NCBI RefSeq assembly: GCF_008087085.1
Contig: NZ_VIYJ01000001.1
Location: 434,001 to 498,000, forward strand
DNA: 64,000 nt
Source of the DNA: Nocardioides rubriscoriae
GTDB taxonomy: Bacteria > Actinomycetota > Actinomycetes > Propionibacteriales > Nocardioidaceae
Reading direction: 5' to 3'
A model generated the notes under the pieces. The model had not been told where the DNA came from, did no database searches, and saw only the letters and a list, made by a program, of their open reading frames with translations. Made by a program: the position numbers and the translations under genes. Shown here one piece after another: positions 24,762 to 32,556 of this stretch; position 1 is the first letter of the stretch; each line of letters opens with the position of its first letter.

Positions 24762-26339
24762 CTACGACAATTCGCGCTTGAGGATCTTGCCGGTCGCGGT
24801 CATCGGCAGCGCGTCGACGAACTCCACGATCCGGGGGTACTTGTAGCCGGCCATCTCCTGCTTGCCCCAGGCGACGAGCTCCTCCTCGGTGAGGGTGGAG
24901 CCCTTCTCGCGGATGACGACGGCCTTGATCTCCTCGCCGTGGCTCTCGTGGGGCACGCCGATGACGGCGGCCAGCGAGACGTCGGGGTGGGTGAGCAGGT
25001 GCTCCTCGATCTCGCGCGGGTAGACGTTGAAACCGCCGCGGATGATCATGTCCTTGGACCGGTCGACGATGTAGTACCAGCCGTCGGCGTCGCGGCGGCC
25101 CAGGTCGCCGGAGCGGAACCAGCCGTCCTGGATGGCCTCGTCGGTCGCGTCGGGGCGCCCGTAGTAGCCCTTCATCACGTTGTGGCCCTTGATGGCGATC
25201 TCGCCGATGACCTGCTCGGGGTCCTCGCCCTCGGCGGGCTCGACCTCGTCCCACGAGTCGTCCTTGAGGAGCTTCATCTCGACGCCGGGGATGGGCGTGC
25301 CGATCGAGCCGACGCGTACGGGCTCGCCGAACTTGGAGAAGCTCGCGACCGGCGACGTCTCGGACAGGCCGTAGCCCTCGAGGATGGTGACGCCGAACTT
25401 CTTCTCGAACGCCTTGTGCACCTCGACCGGCAGCGCCGAGCCGCCGGCGGCGGCGACGCGGAGGTTCTTGGCGATGGCGCTGATGTCGACGCCCTCCTCG
25501 ACCGCGCCGAGCAGGCCCCAGTACATCGTGGGCACCCCGGCGAAGTAGGACACCTCGTTGTCGAGCATCAGCTGCAGCGCGGCCTTGGCCTCGAAGCGCG
25601 GCAGCATGACGACGGTGCCGCCGAAGGCGAAGGCGCCGTTCTGGATGCAGGTCTGGCCGAACGAGTGGAACAGCGGTAGCACGCACAGGTAGGTGTCGGG
25701 GTTGTCGGCGTCGGCGCCGAACAGGTCCTTGCCTGCCAGGGCGTTGTCGCGCATGTTGCGGTGGCGCAGCTCGGCGCCCTTGGGCTGCCCGGTGGTGCCG
25801 GAGGTGTAGAGGATGACGGCGGTGTCGTCCTCGTCGGTGGTGACGGTGTCGAAGGTGGGCGGCTGCCCGGCCGTGGCCTGGCCCAGCGTCTCGGTGCCCT
25901 CGATCGGGCTCGCAGCGGTCGGGTCGGCGGTGATCATGAAGAAGTGCTCGCAGGAGTCGGTCTGCTCGAACCCGGCGTGGCCCTCCTGGCCGATCGCGAG
26001 CTCGGGGGTGCCCTGGAAGCAGAAGTAGGCCTTCGCGTCGGAGTCGGCGAGGTGGTAGGCGACCTCGCGGCCCTTGAGCAGCACGTTGAGGGGCACCACG
26101 GTGCCGCCGGCCTTGAGGATGCCGAAGTACACGATCGTGAAGTAGGGCAGGTTGGGGCAGCTCAGGGCCACCTTGTCGCCGCGCACGATGCCGCGCGAGG
26201 CCAGGAGGTTGGCGACCTGGTTGGCCGCGCCGTCGACCTGCGCGTAGGTGAGCCGGGTGTCACCGAACACGAGGGCCTCGCGCTCGGGGTGCTCGGCGGT
26301 GGTGTCCTCGAGAAGGCTGGCCAGGTTGTAGTCCGTCAC
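24762..26339 (-). CDS. fadD: long-chain fatty-acid--CoA ligase
   Basis: 525 residues, ANL superfamily. AMP/ATP motif ILYTSGTTGQPKGAELRH, aromatic-rich EGYGLSETSPVASF, DGWFRSGDLGRRDADGWYYIVDRSKDMIIRGGFNVYPREIEE (hinge region) and the C-terminal catalytic Lys in TATGKILKREL are all intact. It activates fatty acids to acyl-CoA for degradation or lipid synthesis. The GTG at 26339 is placed by TAGGTT ending 7 nt upstream. The chain-length preference cannot be read from sequence. Confidence 0.92.
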   Translation of the reverse strand: MTDYNLASLLEDTTAEHPEREALVFGDTRLTYAQVDGAANQVANLLASRGIVRGDKVALSCPNLPYFTIVYFGILKAGGTVVPLNVLLKGREVAYHLADSDAKAYFCFQGTPELAIGQEGHAGFEQTDSCEHFFMITADPTAASPIEGTETLGQATAGQPPTFDTVTTDEDDTAVILYTSGTTGQPKGAELRHRNMRDNALAGKDLFGADADNPDTYLCVLPLFHSFGQTCIQNGAFAFGGTVVMLPRFEAKAALQLMLDNEVSYFAGVPTMYWGLLGAVEEGVDISAIAKNLRVAAAGGSALPVEVHKAFEKKFGVTILEGYGLSETSPVASFSKFGEPVRVGSIGTPIPGVEMKLLKDDSWDEVEPAEGEDPEQVIGEIAIKGHNVMKGYYGRPDATDEAIQDGWFRSGDLGRRDADGWYYIVDRSKDMIIRGGFNVYPREIEEHLLTHPDVSLAAVIGVPHESHGEEIKAVVIREKGSTLTEEELVAWGKQEMAGYKYPRIVEFVDALPMTATGKILKRELS

Positions 26340-26346
26340 GCCGGAC

Positions 26347-26352
26347 AACCTA
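26347..26352 (-). promoter_or_regulatory. putative leaderless -10 hexamer (fadD)
   Basis: TAGGTT on the minus strand ends 7 nt before the GTG at 26339. Confidence 0.5.
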
Positions 26353-26353
26353 C

Positions 26354-28483
26354 TCAGACGTCGGTGACCGGGACCACACCCTGTCTCGTGGACGCGGCAG
26401 TGGTGGCGTCGTGGCGCGACAGGCCCCCGGGCCACCAGAACCGGCGACCCAGCAGGGCCACCAGCGCGGGGACCAGCACGCTGCGCACCAGCAGGGTGTC
26501 GAGCAGGACGCCGAACCCGACGATGACGCCGATCTGGGTGAGCACGATGAGGGGCAGCACGCCGAGCACCGTGAACACCGACGCCAGCAGGATGCCGGCG
26601 CTGGTGATGACGCCACCGGTGACGGCCAGCGCGACCCGGATCGCCTCGGCGGTGTCCTCGTCCTCGTGGGTGCCGGCCGCCTCGGCCTCCTCCTTGGCGC
26701 GGGTGGTCAGGAAGATGTTGTAGTCGACACCGAGCGCGACCAGGAACAGGAACGACAGCAGCGGCACGCTGAGGTCGAGCGCGGGGAACCCGAACCAGTG
26801 GGTGAAGGCCCACCAGCTCGCGCCGAGGCTCGCGACGTACGTCGCGACGACGGTCAGCACGAGCACCACCGCCGCGACCACCGAGCGCAGCAGCACCAGC
26901 AGCACGAGCAGCACGACGCCGAGGATCAGCGGGACGATCAGCCGCTGGTCGTGGTCGGCGGCGTCGGCGGCGTCGAGCGACTCGGCGTCCGGCCCGCCGA
27001 CCAGCGCGTCGGGCTCGACCGCGTGGGCCGCCGTACGCACGGCCCGCACGGCGTCGAAGGCCTGCTCGGAGGCGGGGTCGGTGGTCAGCACGACCGAGAG
27101 CACCGCGGTGCCGTCGGCCCCGCCGGCCGGCTCGACCTGCTGCACGCCGTCGACGCCGCGCACGGCCTCGGCGACCCGGTCGCTCGAGCCGGCCGGCAGC
27201 ACCACCGTGGTCGGCTGCGACGAGCCCGCGGCGAAGTGCTCGGCGAGCACCTCCTGGCCGGTCACCGACTCGGGGGTCGCGCGGAACTGCTCGGTGTCGG
27301 ACAACCCGACCTTGAGGCCCACCAGCGGCAGGGCCAGCGCCACGAGCACGACCACGCCGACGACGCTGACCACGACGGGTCGGGCGGTCACGCCGGCCCC
27401 GACGCGGGCCCAGAAGCCGTCGCGGGTCGGGTCCTGCTGACCGACGCGGGGCACGAACGGCCAGAAGAGCCGGCGTCCGAAGCACGTCATCGCGGCCGGC
27501 AGCACGAGCAGCGCGTAGGCCACCGCGGTCGCGATGCCGATCGCCCCGCCGAAGCCGATGCTGCGGCTGCTGGGGTTGTCGGCCAGCCCCAGGCACAGCA
27601 GCGCCAGCACCACGGTGCCGGAGCTGGCGAGGATGGCGGGGGCCGCGGCGTCGAGGGCGGCGCGCATGGCGTCGTAGCGGTCCTCGACGCGACGCAGCTC
27701 CTCGCGGTAGCGCGCGATGATGAGCAGGGCGTAGTTGGTGCCGGCGCCGAAGACCAGCACCGAGGTGATGCCCGTCGACGCCCCGTCGGTCGGGAAGCCG
27801 AAGACCTGGGTGCCGACCGCGACCAGCTGGGCGGCGACCTGGTCGGCGACGCCCACGACGGCCAGCGGGACGAGCCAGAGCCAGGGGCTGCGGTAGGTGA
27901 TGAGCAGCAGCAGCGCGACGACGCCGGCAGTGACGGTGAGCAGGCGGGTGTCGGCGCCGTCGAAGACCTTCGACAGGTCGGCGACGAAGGCCGGCCCACC
28001 GGTCACCTGCGCGTCGAGCCCGTCGGGCAGGTCCTTCACCGCGGCCGCGCGCAGGTCGTCGACGATCGTGCCGAGGTCCTCCTCGGAGGTGTCGGCGGCG
28101 ATCGGGACGCCGATGAACGCCGCCGCACCGTCGTCGGCGAAGACCGGGAAGGTCTGCTGTCCCGCGGCGGCGTACTGCTGCAGGGCCTGGGCCTGCTGGG
28201 CGACCGCGGCCCGGTCGGCCTCGGTGAGCGGGACGCCGCCCCGGTCGAGCACGACGATCGCGGGGGTGAACTCGGCCGTGCCGAGCCGGTCCTGCAGCCG
28301 CGCCGCCTGGGCGGACTCCGCGTCGGTCGGCAGGTTGGACGTCGAGTTGTCGGCGACCTTGGCCTCGATGCCCGCCCCCAGCAGGGCACCCGAGAAGAGG
28401 ATCGCGACCACCACGACGAGCCAGCTCAGCCGGCGACCGACGAGGTGCGGCAGGCGATACTTCGATGAGATGAGTATTTCCAC
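26354..28483 (-). CDS. MMPL family RND transporter
   Basis: 709 residues with two six-helix blocks and two large extracytoplasmic loops, the usual short actinobacterial MMPL layout. DAESAQAARLQDRLG begins the first porter-like loop. TDGASTGITSVLVFGAGTNYALLIIARYREEL and SFLFLVALGVDYNIFLTTRAKEEA carry the Asp/Tyr helix motifs of the proton relay. MmpL-type proteins export lipids or drugs. The start codon is GTG, 23 bp from the divergent MarR start; MarR probably controls it. Confidence 0.9.
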   Translation of the reverse strand: MEILISSKYRLPHLVGRRLSWLVVVVAILFSGALLGAGIEAKVADNSTSNLPTDAESAQAARLQDRLGTAEFTPAIVVLDRGGVPLTEADRAAVAQQAQALQQYAAAGQQTFPVFADDGAAAFIGVPIAADTSEEDLGTIVDDLRAAAVKDLPDGLDAQVTGGPAFVADLSKVFDGADTRLLTVTAGVVALLLLITYRSPWLWLVPLAVVGVADQVAAQLVAVGTQVFGFPTDGASTGITSVLVFGAGTNYALLIIARYREELRRVEDRYDAMRAALDAAAPAILASSGTVVLALLCLGLADNPSSRSIGFGGAIGIATAVAYALLVLPAAMTCFGRRLFWPFVPRVGQQDPTRDGFWARVGAGVTARPVVVSVVGVVVLVALALPLVGLKVGLSDTEQFRATPESVTGQEVLAEHFAAGSSQPTTVVLPAGSSDRVAEAVRGVDGVQQVEPAGGADGTAVLSVVLTTDPASEQAFDAVRAVRTAAHAVEPDALVGGPDAESLDAADAADHDQRLIVPLILGVVLLVLLVLLRSVVAAVVLVLTVVATYVASLGASWWAFTHWFGFPALDLSVPLLSFLFLVALGVDYNIFLTTRAKEEAEAAGTHEDEDTAEAIRVALAVTGGVITSAGILLASVFTVLGVLPLIVLTQIGVIVGFGVLLDTLLVRSVLVPALVALLGRRFWWPGGLSRHDATTAASTRQGVVPVTDV
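28457..28477. promoter_or_regulatory. possible MarR operator
   Basis: ATACT and AGTAT form an inverted repeat with an 11-bp spacer just inside the MMPL reading frame, AT-rich relative to its surroundings. It is close to both promoters, but the assignment is inferred. Confidence 0.3.
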
Positions 28484-28490
28484 GGACGAA

Positions 28491-28500
28491 AGAGTAAGGT
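28491..28500. promoter_or_regulatory. overlapping divergent leaderless -10 hexamers (MMPL / MarR)
   Basis: TACTCT (minus strand, 28491-28496) ends 7 nt before the MMPL GTG, and TAAGGT (plus strand, 28495-28500) ends 6 nt before the MarR GTG. The two hexamers share 2 bp, so both polymerases cannot bind at once. Confidence 0.55.
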
Positions 28501-28506
28501 GGGCGC

Positions 28507-29010
28507 GTGCCCGGCGCGACCCCCCCTCCGGATCCCGGCCGTACCGAGACCGCTCGGCAGGTCGTGCGGGCCCTGCGGCGCTACGCCACGGAGTCGGACC
28601 TCTACGTCGCCGACGCCTCGCGTGACAGCGAGATGCACCGCACCGACCTCAACGCGCTGGCGCTGGTGATGGACTGGGGGATGGTCGGCGAGACCGCGAC
28701 TCCCGGGCGCCTGAGCGCGGCGATGCGACTGAGCGCCCCGGCCACGTCGGCGTTGCTGGACCGCCTCGAGCGGGCCGGCCACGTCACCCGCAGCCCCCAC
28801 CCCGACGACCGCCGCTCGGTCGTCGTCGGAGTCACCGACCACGCGCTCGACGTCGGCGGGCGGATGTTCGGCCGGCTCGCCGCCCACCTCGCGCCCGTCC
28901 TGGACCAGCGCTCGGACGAGGAGCTGGCCCTGATCGCCGACTTCCTCGACCAGGTCGCTGCGGCGACCGTCGCGGCCCGCCACGACATCGCCGCCCACCG
29001 GGACGGGTAG
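28507..29010 (+). CDS. MarR family transcriptional regulator
   Basis: 167 residues. Winged helix: ATPGRLSAAMRLSAPATSALLDRLERAGHVTRSPHPDDRRSV, with the DDRR wing typical of MarR proteins. GTG start. Divergent from an MMPL transporter with overlapping promoters; likely represses the transporter and itself. Convergent with the SRPBCC gene at its 3' end (7 nt gap). Confidence 0.88.
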   Translation: MPGATPPPDPGRTETARQVVRALRRYATESDLYVADASRDSEMHRTDLNALALVMDWGMVGETATPGRLSAAMRLSAPATSALLDRLERAGHVTRSPHPDDRRSVVVGVTDHALDVGGRMFGRLAAHLAPVLDQRSDEELALIADFLDQVAAATVAARHDIAAHRDG

Positions 29011-29017
29011 GCGCCGA

Positions 29018-29437
29018 CTATTCCTTGCGGGCGACGATCTTGGCCGCGCGCCGGAGGTCGGAGCGGACCGCGGCCGGGGCCAGGCGGTTGAGCACGGCGG
29101 CGACCGGGCGGGCCACCCCGGTGCCGCCCACGTGCATCGACACCCCGACGTCGCAGAAGGTGCCGACCGGGGTGAAGGTCAGCGTCAGGGTGGCGAAGAA
29201 GCCGCGCCACGTGCCGCGCTCGGACCAGCGGTGCGGGCGGTCGGCGTCGGTGAGCTCCATGTGGGGGCGCACCCGCGCCGTGGTGACGTCGGTCCAGGTC
29301 TGGCCGACCACGCCGTCGGGGCCGACCACGTCGACCACGTCGCGCAGGCTCGACTGCCACTGCGCCCGGTTGGCCGGGTCGATCAGGTAGTCGTAGGCGT
29401 CCTCGCAGGAGACCTCGAACCGCACTGGAGCGACCAC
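29018..29437 (-). CDS. SRPBCC family protein
   Basis: 139 residues from the GTG at 29437; a GTG at 29446 overlapping the purC stop is an alternative. The N-terminal FEVSCEDAYDYLIDPANRAQWQSSL, VVGQTWTDVT and ATLTLTFTPVGTFCDV fit the START/polyketide cyclase-like fold with a hydrophobic cavity. Ligand unknown. It follows purC directly and is probably co-transcribed. Confidence 0.75.
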   Translation of the reverse strand: MVAPVRFEVSCEDAYDYLIDPANRAQWQSSLRDVVDVVGPDGVVGQTWTDVTTARVRPHMELTDADRPHRWSERGTWRGFFATLTLTFTPVGTFCDVGVSMHVGGTGVARPVAAVLNRLAPAAVRSDLRRAAKIVARKE

Positions 29438-29439
29438 GG

Positions 29440-30336
29440 CTACCACTTCTCCCCGGTCAGGAGCTCGAAGGCCTCGACGTAGCGGGCGCGGGTGCGCTCG
29501 ACGACCTCAGCGGGCAGGGGTGGCGGTGCCTGCCCCGACGCACGGTCCCAGCCCGACTCGGGCGACAGCGCCCAGTTGCGCACGATCTGCTTGTCGTACG
29601 ACGCCTGGGGACGCCCGGGCGTCCAGGCGTCGGCGGGCCAGAACCGCGAGGAGTCGGGGGTCAGCACCTCGTCACCGAGCACGATGGTGCCGGGACCGTC
29701 GAGCCGACGACCGAACTCGAGCTTGGTGTCGGCCAGGATGATGCCGCGCTCACGGGCGATGGTCTCGGCCCGCGCGTAGACCGCGAGGGTCAGCTCGCGC
29801 AGGGTCGCCGCGGCCTCGGCCCCGACCTCGGTCGCGACGGCGTCGTAGGAGACGTTCTCGTCGTGGTCGCCCAGGTCGGCCTTGGTGGCAGGGGTGAAGA
29901 TCGGCGTGGGGAGCCGGCTGCCGTCGACCAGCCCGGCCGGGAGCGGGATCCCGCAGACCTCGCCGGTCGCGTCGTAGTCGAGCAGGCCCGTGCCGGTGAG
30001 GTAGCCACGGGCCACGCACTCGACCGGGAACATGTCGAGGCGCTCGCACACGACCGCACGTCGCGCGACGGCGGCGGGCACGTCGGTCGACACGACGTGA
30101 CCGGGGACGAGGTCGGCGAGCTGGTCGAACCACCACAGCGACATCCGCGTGAGGATCTCGCCCTTGTCGGGGATGGTCGAGTCGAGCACGAAGTCGAAGA
30201 TCGAGATCCGGTCGCTGGCGACCATGAGCAGGTGGCCGTCGTGCGGGCCGCCCTGCAGCTCGTAGAGGTCGCGCACCTTGCCCGAGTGCAGGTGGGTCGC
30301 CCCGTCGATGACCGGCGCCTCGGGGATGTTGAGCAC
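29440..30336 (-). CDS. purC: phosphoribosylaminoimidazole-succinocarboxamide synthase
   Basis: 298 residues, the longer type. It joins CAIR and aspartate to give SAICAR in purine synthesis. HLHSGKVRDLYEL, VASDRISIFDFVLDSTIPDKGEILT, CVARGYLTGTGLLDY and LADTKLEFGR are diagnostic. GTG start with TAGGAT ending 6 nt upstream (leaderless). Followed by an SRPBCC gene. Confidence 0.97.
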   Translation of the reverse strand: MLNIPEAPVIDGATHLHSGKVRDLYELQGGPHDGHLLMVASDRISIFDFVLDSTIPDKGEILTRMSLWWFDQLADLVPGHVVSTDVPAAVARRAVVCERLDMFPVECVARGYLTGTGLLDYDATGEVCGIPLPAGLVDGSRLPTPIFTPATKADLGDHDENVSYDAVATEVGAEAAATLRELTLAVYARAETIARERGIILADTKLEFGRRLDGPGTIVLGDEVLTPDSSRFWPADAWTPGRPQASYDKQIVRNWALSPESGWDRASGQAPPPLPAEVVERTRARYVEAFELLTGEKW

Positions 30337-30342
30337 GACCCG

Positions 30343-30348
30343 ATCCTA
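30343..30348 (-). promoter_or_regulatory. putative leaderless -10 hexamer (purC)
   Basis: TAGGAT on the minus strand ends 6 nt before the purC GTG at 30336. Confidence 0.55.
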
Positions 30349-30378
30349 GGGGCCGACCCCTGCGACCCGGCGCCCCGG

Positions 30379-30867
30379 TCAGCAGCCGCAGGAGAAGTAG
30401 GTGACGTCCCAGTGGTTGCCCTCGTCGGCGTACAGGTTGCCCGACGCCGCCTTGTACAGGGGCGCGCCGTCGCTGCGCAGGCCCTGGTAGCTGTAGGTGC
30501 TGTGCACCCAGCTGGTCAGGCAGGTGGTGCGGGTGAAGTCGAGCTTGTAGCCGTTGTAGTGGCTGTAGGTGCCCGACGCGTGGCCGACCTCGGTGCCCCC
30601 GGTGATGTTGAGGGCGCAGCCGCTGGCCCGCTTGAGCGTGATGGCGCCGTCGATCGACGTCTGGCGCAGGCCCTCGAAGGAGGTGCAGGTCGAGACGCTG
30701 CGCGTCGTGCAGCCGCCCGAGGACGACCAGGTGATGCCGGCGGCGCGCAGCTGCGACTCGGCGCTGGACTGGGTGACGGCCGACGCCGTACCCGCAGTGG
30801 CGAGCAGCCCGACCAGGGCGAGCACGAGGATGGTGAGGAGCGTGACGGTGCGGGAGACAGGGGTCAT
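30379..30867 (-). CDS. secreted small M15-like zinc peptidase candidate
   Basis: 162 residues. Signal peptide 1-30 (cleavage after TASA). The mature part has six Cys and the pattern YSHYNGYKLDF (His103, Asp110) followed by EGNHWDV (His152), which looks like the SxHxxGxxxD ... HW zinc signature of the M15/D-Ala-D-Ala carboxypeptidase fold. If correct it would act on the cell wall. AESQLRAAGITW at the start of the mature part is also recurrent in such proteins. I am fairly sure it is secreted, less sure of the catalytic assignment. Confidence 0.7.
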   Translation of the reverse strand: MTPVSRTVTLLTILVLALVGLLATAGTASAVTQSSAESQLRAAGITWSSSGGCTTRSVSTCTSFEGLRQTSIDGAITLKRASGCALNITGGTEVGHASGTYSHYNGYKLDFTRTTCLTSWVHSTYSYQGLRSDGAPLYKAASGNLYADEGNHWDVTYFSCGC

Positions 30868-30956
30868 GGGACCCACGCTCACACGACCTCGCACCCGGGG
30901 GCATCGGGGAAGACCCTCGCGTCGACCCCCTGCCGACAGGTGGCAGCATGGTCGCC

Positions 30957-31577
30957 ATGCCGGAGCCTGCTGAGGACGTCTACGCACGCATCGTCGAGGC
31001 CGTCGGACCCGACGGCCACCTGCCGATGCCGGCCCAGGGCGGGTGGGACATCTTCCCGTGGACCGTCGTCGACGGGGTCATCGCACCACGCACCCTCGCG
31101 CCGCCGGCCGACGAGGAGCCCCGCTACGGCGAGTCCCCCGACAAGCCGTGCGGCCTGTGCCAGGACGGCGTCGACGCCGCCCGCGTGGTGTGGGAGGACG
31201 AGCTCTGGGTGCTCACCCACCACGGCGCCCCCTCCGGCCTGCCGCTGGTGCTGACGCTGAGCACCCGCGAGCACCAGGACATGGGCGAGCTCGACGACGA
31301 GCTGGCCTCCCAGCTCGGCCGGATCACCAACCGCCTGGTGCGCATCATCGAGAACCTCCCCCACATCGGGCGCGTCCACGTCAACCGCTGGGGCGACGGA
31401 GGGTCGCACTTCCACCAGTGGTTCTTCGCGCGCACCGCGCGCCTGCCCCACGTGCTGGGCTCGACCGCCGTCGACTGGGACGACATCATCCCGCCGGGTC
31501 CCGAGGACGTCTGGCGCGCCGACCTGCACCTGGTCGCGACCAAGCTCGCCAACTGGGGCGGCGACGCCCGGGCCTGA
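30957..31577 (+). CDS. HIT-like / GalT-like nucleotide-binding protein
   Basis: 206 residues. GSHFHQWFFAR is a HxHxW-type histidine triad as in HIT and galactose-1-phosphate uridylyltransferase folds. Cys pair CGLCQD near residue 65, and THHGAPSGLPLVLTLSTREHQDMGEL precedes the triad. It probably binds or hydrolyses a nucleotide conjugate. The ATG at 30957 is preferred to 30948 because CAGCAT lies 7 nt upstream as a weak -10. Confidence 0.7.
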   Translation: MPEPAEDVYARIVEAVGPDGHLPMPAQGGWDIFPWTVVDGVIAPRTLAPPADEEPRYGESPDKPCGLCQDGVDAARVVWEDELWVLTHHGAPSGLPLVLTLSTREHQDMGELDDELASQLGRITNRLVRIIENLPHIGRVHVNRWGDGGSHFHQWFFARTARLPHVLGSTAVDWDDIIPPGPEDVWRADLHLVATKLANWGGDARA

Positions 31578-31579
31578 GG

Positions 31580-31846
31580 TCCGCTCGCCCACGGCCCAGG
31601 CCGCCCAGGGCACCGAGCCCCTGGTCGTCGCCGAAGGTCCTGGCGGCCGCCGCCGACCGGGCCAGCGTCGAGACCGCCATCGGCGCGCCCATCGGCGTGC
31701 GACCCGACCGCGACACGGTGCGCCTGGCCGACCTCGACCGCGACGACACCGGCCCGCGCGCGATCCTGCCCCTGCTCGACCTCGACCGGGGCAACAAGCA
31801 GGTCGCCCACGGCATCAACCGGGTGCTGCGTCCCATCGACCTCTGA
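31580..31846 (+). pseudogene. frameshifted 3' remnant, possibly fasciclin (FAS1) domain
   Basis: No intact gene fits here, but two reading frames have strongly coding-like third positions. One reads SPTAQAAQGTEPLVVA (from about 31589) and the other continues from about 31633 through VETAIGAPIGVRPDRDTVRLADL to GNKQVAHGINRVLRPIDL and a TGA at 31846. A one-base frameshift would join them. The last segment resembles the end of FAS1 domains (NGxxHxIxxVLxP), a tentative match. The 5' part of the gene is absent, replaced by the HIT-like gene. I regard this as a decayed gene tail. Confidence 0.4.
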
Positions 31847-31885
31847 CGCGCAGCCCCAGCCGGCCGTCGCCGTGCGCCGCGTCGC

Positions 31886-32464
31886 TCAGGCGCGCCACGG
31901 CGGCGGCTGGCCCTGCAGCCACCACTGCAGCCGGCGGGTGATCCACGGCAGGAACACGTAGGTCATCAGCGGCGTCATCACCAGCACCGTCGCGAGCACC
32001 CGCACGGGCAGGACCACGTCGGCGAGGAGGTCGCGCGAGAGGTAGTTGGCGAGCACGCTGAGCGGGAAGAACACGACGAAGATCGTGGTGGCCTGCTTCC
32101 AGCGCGGCGGCGGGGTGGGCAGCGCGGCCGCGGACTCGAGCACCGTCGAGGCCGGTACGTCGAACCAGCCCTCGATGCCGGTGCGCTTCTCCACGCGGGC
32201 CTCGACGACACCCAGCCCGGACGCCGCCGAGCGCCACCACTGGCGCTGCGCCGAGTGCTCCCACTGATCGAGGGACTGCTGGTCGGCGAACCGGTAGAGC
32301 ATGTGCCACTCCTCCGAGTCGGCCTCGGTGCGCACCCAGCCGGCGCCCAGGAAGCCGGGGAACTTCTCGGCCAGCCCGATGCCGGCGTTGAGCCACGTGC
32401 GCATCTCGGCCTCGTGGCCGTTGGCGAGGTGGCGCGTGATCGCGACGGTGACGGGAGCAGTCAT
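31886..32464 (-). CDS. antibiotic biosynthesis monooxygenase-domain membrane protein
   Basis: 192 residues. Residues 1-100 form an ABM ferredoxin-like domain (VTVAITRHLANGHEAEMRTWL, FPGFLGAGWVRTE, EEWHMLYRFADQQSLDQWEHS). Two membrane helices follow (ATTIFVVFFPLSVLANYLS, VLPVRVLATVLVMTPLMTYVFLPW) and a short Pro/Trp tail. The architecture is recurrent in actinobacteria and proteobacteria; catalytic activity is unproven. Confidence 0.82.
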   Translation of the reverse strand: MTAPVTVAITRHLANGHEAEMRTWLNAGIGLAEKFPGFLGAGWVRTEADSEEWHMLYRFADQQSLDQWEHSAQRQWWRSAASGLGVVEARVEKRTGIEGWFDVPASTVLESAAALPTPPPRWKQATTIFVVFFPLSVLANYLSRDLLADVVLPVRVLATVLVMTPLMTYVFLPWITRRLQWWLQGQPPPWRA

Positions 32465-32492
32465 GCCCCCATCGTCCCGTGTCGGACGCCCG

Positions 32493-32540
32493 GGTCGTCC
32501 GCCTGAGGGTGAGTCATCGCTCACGGTGGGGCGGACGACC
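32493..32540 (-). terminator. terminator hairpin downstream of purB
   Basis: GGTCGTCCGCC (32493-32503) pairs perfectly with GGCGGACGACC (32530-32540), enclosing an inner GTGAG/CTCAC stem. It lies 17 nt after the purB stop and before the ABM gene. Confidence 0.6.
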
Positions 32541-32556
32541 GAGCGGACCGGCCGAC

